Shown: positions 5,784-10,132 of the stretch, in pieces
How positions within the stretch are numbered: the first letter of the stretch is position 1
Layout of the letters: every line of letters starts with the position of its first letter
NCBI GenBank assembly: GCA_039908285.1
Contig: JAMOBE010000117.1
Span: 1-10,132 of the forward strand
Length of the DNA stretch: 10,132 bases
DNA from: JAMOBE01 sp039908285
GTDB taxonomy: Bacteria > Pseudomonadota > Alphaproteobacteria > Rhodospirillales > Rhodospirillaceae
Reading direction: 5' to 3'
Position numbers and translations under genes: made by a program
Notes under the pieces: generated by a model
Databases searched by the model: none
Told to the model about the DNA's origin: nothing
Seen by the model: the letters and a program-made list of their open reading frames with translations, nothing else

Positions 5784-5801
5784 CAGCGGCCGCGGCCGCT
5801 G
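5784..5801 (-). promoter_or_regulatory. 18-bp perfect GC palindrome between 5S and 12S genes
   Basis: CAGCGGCCGCGGCCGCTG is fully self-complementary and holds two overlapping GCGGCCGC octamers. It begins 7 nt after the 5S stop and can fold as a 7-bp stem with a CGCG loop. No T-tract follows, so termination is unlikely; an intercistronic hairpin that sets relative mRNA stability or expression of the two subunits is more likely. Confidence 0.5.
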
Positions 5802-5808
5802 TGCCCCG

Positions 5809-7344
5809 TTACGCCGGGGTCGCAACCGTTACCTTGTGTTCCTTGCCATAGAGCGTGACCACGTAGTTGGTCGGCTTCTTCGCCCCATCGGCCTTGTCTC
5901 CAGCCGCTGCCGCCGGAGCGGCAGCCGCCGCCGGTGCCGCCGGCGCCGCGGCCGGTGCGGCCTTGGTCGGGTCGACGCTGAGGTTCTTCGGGCCTTCCGG
6001 GCGGGCCTTGAAGAACTTGGGAGCCACCTGCGGGAACATGGCAAAGGTCAGGACGTCCTCGTCGCTGCCATTGAAGTTCTCCAGCTTGGCCGCACCCGCG
6101 CGCAGCTGTTCCCACTCGGGCTTCAGGAGATCCGCCGGGCGGCCGGTGATCGGCGGCTTCTTCTGCTGAGCCTCCGCCTTGCGCAGGACCTCGGGATCCT
6201 TCTCGCCCAGGGTGGCGCCATAGTAGCCCAGCATCAGGTCGGCGAACTCGCCGGACATGGCCTTGTACTTGCCCATCAGCACGTTGAACACGGCCTGGGT
6301 ACCGACGATCTGGCTGGACGGCGTGACCAGGGGGGGATACCCGGAGTCCTTGCGGACGTTCGGCACCTCCTCCAGAACCTCCTGCAGACGATCGCCGGCG
6401 CCCTGTCCCTTCAACTGGCTCTCCATGTTGGAGATCATGCCGCCGGGGATCTGGCTCTTGAAGATTTCCGTGTCAACGCCGGTGAAGTCGCTCAGGAACT
6501 CGCGGTAGCGGGGACGAATCTTGGTGAAGTAGTTGTTGACCTTCAGAACCCTGGCCTTGTCCACCCTGGTTTCGTACCCGGTGCCTTCGAGCATCTCGAT
6601 CAGTGCCTCGGTCGGATTGTGTCCCGAGCCGAGCGACAGGGCGCTGACGGAGGTATCGACGATGTCGCACCCCGCCTCGATTCCCTTCATCAGCGAGACC
6701 AGCGTCACGCCGGTGGTCGCGTGGGCGTGGATGTGGACCAGGGTGTCGGCGCCGCACTTCTGCTTGATGCCCTTGACCAGGTCATAGGCCACCTGCGGCT
6801 TCAGCAGCGCCGCCATGTCCTTGATGCAGATGGAGTGGGCGCCCATTTCCTTCAGGTGCTGGGCCATGTCCACGAAGGCGGAAACGGTGTGCACCGGGCT
6901 GACCGTGTAGCAGATCGTGCCCTGGGCGTGCTTGCCGACGCGCCCCACCGCCGACATCGCGGCCTTGAGGTTGCGCAGGTCGTTCAGGGCGTCGAACGTG
7001 CGGAAGACGTCCATGCCGTTCTCGGCGGCCTTCTCCACGAAGCGATTGACGACGCCGTCCTCGTAGTGACGATAGCCCAGCAGGTTCTGCCCGCGCAGGA
7101 GCATCTGGAGCTTGGTCTTCGGCAGAAGCTTCTTGAAATTCCGCAGCCTCTCCCACGGATCCTCGTTCAGGAACCGGATGCAGGCGTCAAATGTCGCGCC
7201 ACCCCAGCATTCCAGCGACCAGTACCCCGCTTCATCCAGATCCTGGCAAGCGGGGACCATGTCTTCCATCGCCATGCGCGTCGCCAGCAGACTCTGGTGC
7301 GCATCTCTCAAGATCACATCGGTAATTTCTACCACGCGTCCCAT
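5809..7344 (-). CDS. Pyruvate/oxaloacetate carboxyltransferase subunit (transcarboxylase 5S type, 511 aa)
   Basis: Transfers CO2 from carboxybiotin to pyruvate, giving oxaloacetate, and the reverse. A TIM-barrel HMGL-like domain (about 5-270) has LRDAHQSLLATRMAMEDMV (12-30), ECWGGATFDACIRFLNEDPW (45-64), LRGQNLLGYRHY and KDMAALLKP. Metal-site residues are Asp14, Lys175 (carbamylated in the family), His206 and His208, each offset by nine from Asp23, Lys184, His215 and His217 of Propionibacterium 5S. The conserved carboxylase domain follows, with SQIPGGMISNMESQL, PLVTPSSQIVGTQAVFNV and NFNGSDEDVLTFAMFPQVAP. The C-terminus is an Ala/Pro linker (about 460-483) ending NYVVTLYGKEHKVTVATPA, the opening strands of a biotinyl-type region without the biotin site; biotin is on the separate carrier. 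ATG 7344 has AGAGGAA upstream. First gene of the operon. Alternatives: OadA or PycB, but OadA normally carries biotin itself. Confidence 0.95.
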   Translation of the reverse strand: MGRVVEITDVILRDAHQSLLATRMAMEDMVPACQDLDEAGYWSLECWGGATFDACIRFLNEDPWERLRNFKKLLPKTKLQMLLRGQNLLGYRHYEDGVVNRFVEKAAENGMDVFRTFDALNDLRNLKAAMSAVGRVGKHAQGTICYTVSPVHTVSAFVDMAQHLKEMGAHSICIKDMAALLKPQVAYDLVKGIKQKCGADTLVHIHAHATTGVTLVSLMKGIEAGCDIVDTSVSALSLGSGHNPTEALIEMLEGTGYETRVDKARVLKVNNYFTKIRPRYREFLSDFTGVDTEIFKSQIPGGMISNMESQLKGQGAGDRLQEVLEEVPNVRKDSGYPPLVTPSSQIVGTQAVFNVLMGKYKAMSGEFADLMLGYYGATLGEKDPEVLRKAEAQQKKPPITGRPADLLKPEWEQLRAGAAKLENFNGSDEDVLTFAMFPQVAPKFFKARPEGPKNLSVDPTKAAPAAAPAAPAAAAAPAAAAGDKADGAKKPTNYVVTLYGKEHKVTVATPA

Positions 7345-7394
7345 GGGCGATTCCTCTTTGGATCCAAGACATCGACAGTACGACTTAGGCGCTG

Positions 7395-7422
7395 ACTATC
7401 ATGGTCCCGATCCCCTTGGCAA
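7395..7422 (-). promoter_or_regulatory. Candidate promoter of the transcarboxylase operon
   Basis: On the minus strand, TTGCCA (7422-7417, five of six to TTGACA) and GATAGT (7400-7395, four of six to TATAAT) are separated by 16 nt. A start near 7388 would give a leader of about 44 nt before the 5S ATG. It sits in the 93-nt gap after the phosphatase gene, where no convincing terminator is seen, so read-through from that gene is also possible. Confidence 0.35.
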
Positions 7423-7437
7423 GGGCCAATCAAGCGC

Positions 7438-8193
7438 TCAGGAAAGAAAAAGAGCCCGGTCCGACGCATTGTGGAACTCCACCACAACCACCGTGACGTC
7501 ATCGCGTCCGCCACGTTTCTGGGCGAGACTGACGAGAACCTCTGCGGCCGCCTCGGGGCTGCGGCCTTCCAGGCAATGGGCGATCTGGTCGTCGTCCATC
7601 GTCTTGTTCAGGCCGTCGGAGCACAGCAGCATGACATCGCCAGGCTCCAGGATGCCGCGGACAAGCGCAAGCTCCAGGGGGCTGGCCCCGACGGCCCGGG
7701 TGATGAAGTTGCTGTCGGGGTGCGACAGGGCCTCCTCGGCGGACAGGAGGTTGGCGTCCACCATCTCCTGCACCCGGCTGTGATCGTGATTCACCTGCCG
7801 GAGTCGCCCGCCGCGCAGGCGATAGAGGCGACTGTCCCCCGCCCACAGGCACATGTAGTGGTGGTCGAAGACCAGCAGCGTCACCACGGTACAGCCGATC
7901 ACCGTCCGCGGCCCAGCGGCGGCTGCTGCGTCACGCATATCCTCGTCGGCGCGATGGATCGCCGTGCGCACATCGTCCAGAAACTGCCGCGCGCCGGAGG
8001 GCGGCCCGACCTCGGACAGGGTGGCGACCACCCGGGCACTGGCCCAGTCGCCCATCTCGTGACCACCCATGCCGTCGGCGACCGCCCACAGGCCGATGGC
8101 GCCACGATCGAGCACCGCGTCCTCGTTGCGGGAGTGCCCCCGCCCCATGCGCGTGCGGGCCGCCGAGCGGATCACCAACGACGCCGTCATCAT
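7438..8193 (-). CDS. PP2C-family serine/threonine protein phosphatase (251 aa)
   Basis: Stand-alone metal-dependent phosphatase catalytic domain that removes phosphate from Ser/Thr residues in the cytoplasm. PP2C motifs in order: RNEDA (22-26), VADGMGGHEMGDWAS (38-52) with Asp40 as metal ligand, GCTVVTLLV (100-108), LWAGDSRLYRLR (116-127), DHSRVQEMV (137-145), ITRAVG (164-169), LLCSDGLNK (189-197) and GGRDDVTVVVV (228-238) with the C-terminal metal-binding Asp. No transmembrane, sensor or FHA segment is present; length is typical of bacterial PrpC/Stp-type enzymes. ATG 8193 is followed directly by a second ATG; the upstream G-rich sequence is a weak Shine-Dalgarno, so either may be used. It lies 93 nt after aconitase and 93 nt before the transcarboxylase operon, same strand. 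No partner kinase is in the window, so the target is unknown. Confidence 0.93.
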   Translation of the reverse strand: MMTASLVIRSAARTRMGRGHSRNEDAVLDRGAIGLWAVADGMGGHEMGDWASARVVATLSEVGPPSGARQFLDDVRTAIHRADEDMRDAAAAAGPRTVIGCTVVTLLVFDHHYMCLWAGDSRLYRLRGGRLRQVNHDHSRVQEMVDANLLSAEEALSHPDSNFITRAVGASPLELALVRGILEPGDVMLLCSDGLNKTMDDDQIAHCLEGRSPEAAAEVLVSLAQKRGGRDDVTVVVVEFHNASDRALFLS

Positions 8194-8286
8194 GGCCCCA
8201 CCACCCCGTCCCTTTCCCCCTCAAGGAGGAGAGGGAGCAGGCCTGGGTGCTTTCACTCTTTACACTCTTTCACCCGACCGCACCGC
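8194..8286 (-). other. Short spacer with hairpin and tandem AAAGAGTG motif
   Basis: TCCCTTTCC (8209-8217) and GGAGAGGGA (8228-8236) form a near-perfect dyad with a 10-nt loop, of the GC-rich dispersed palindrome type. At 8251-8273 the minus strand reads AAAGAGTG twice with a 9-nt period, bounded by GGGTG and CACCC. No T-rich tail is present to make a classical terminator for aconitase, and no promoter for the phosphatase was recognised. Confidence 0.4.

Positions 8287-10132
<1,846 letters not shown>

Noticed and set aside
4145..5851. 568-aa plus-strand open frame opposite the 12S gene
   Set aside because: Antisense shadow of the carboxyltransferase gene, rich in His/Arg/Leu repeats of frame origin, no family motif.
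5747..6115. Upstream extension of the 12S protein to 649 aa
   Set aside because: It would overlap the 5S gene by about 300 nt, and the added residues are Gly/Arg-rich and unrelated to the family; ATG 5746 gives the family length.
3344..7344. Na+-pumping oxaloacetate or methylmalonyl-CoA decarboxylase
   Set aside because: No membrane beta subunit (OadB/MmdB) and no transmembrane segment in the small subunit are present in the operon. Both the 5S and 12S carboxyltransferases are present, which fits a transcarboxylase. A beta subunit outside the window cannot be excluded.
5671..7395. 574-aa plus-strand open frame opposite the 5S gene
   Set aside because: Antisense shadow of a gene with intact catalytic residues.
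8209..8236. Dyad after aconitase as a terminator
   Set aside because: The stem has a 10-nt loop, is weaker on the minus strand and has no U-tract; it looks more like a dispersed GC-rich palindrome.

Overview
The window looks like chromosomal DNA of a GC-rich alphaproteobacterium, most likely in or near the Rhodospirillales. The grounds are an alphaproteobacterial-type RpoH, a long-form PPi-dependent phosphofructokinase, and GC-rich codon use with Ala/Pro linkers. The taxonomic call is inference. Most genes are on the minus strand; the phosphofructokinase gene is the one plus-strand gene.

Layout. 1-387: N-terminal part of a heat-shock sigma factor (rpoH, minus, cut by the window edge). 388-895: non-coding, with a candidate rpoH promoter and a hairpin downstream of the next gene. 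896-1231: a cold-shock protein gene only 50 nt downstream of tRNA-Glu(UUC), both minus, with a perfect 8-bp hairpin between them. 1232-1544: spacer with a dyad and direct repeats. 1545-2759: PPi-dependent 6-phosphofructokinase (plus), followed by a strong terminator. 2864-3102: a 239-bp inverted-repeat element built from 10-bp-spaced CACGGAT units. 3147-3327: hairpins, one of which is a good minus-strand terminator. 3344-7344: a four-gene minus-strand operon. 7438-8193: PP2C-type protein phosphatase (minus). 8287-10132: aconitase (minus, N-terminus outside the window).

The central feature is the operon. In transcription order it encodes a pyruvate/oxaloacetate carboxyltransferase (5S type, 511 aa), a methylmalonyl-CoA carboxyltransferase (12S type, 526 aa), a 108-aa coiled-coil/His-rich protein, and a biotin carrier (1.3S type, 134 aa, TTG start). 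These are the three polypeptide types of the Wood-Werkman transcarboxylase (methylmalonyl-CoA carboxytransferase, EC 2.1.3.1) of propionibacteria, plus one extra small gene. No biotin carboxylase and no membrane decarboxylase subunit lies in the window. That favours direct carboxyl transfer, methylmalonyl-CoA + pyruvate to propionyl-CoA + oxaloacetate, over ATP-dependent carboxylation or Na+ pumping.

Together with a convergent PPi-dependent phosphofructokinase, the locus resembles the energy-saving glycolysis-plus-succinate/propionate scheme of propionibacteria. In an alphaproteobacterium this could serve fermentation of stored glycogen to propionyl-CoA or odd-chain PHA precursors. That physiological reading is inference.
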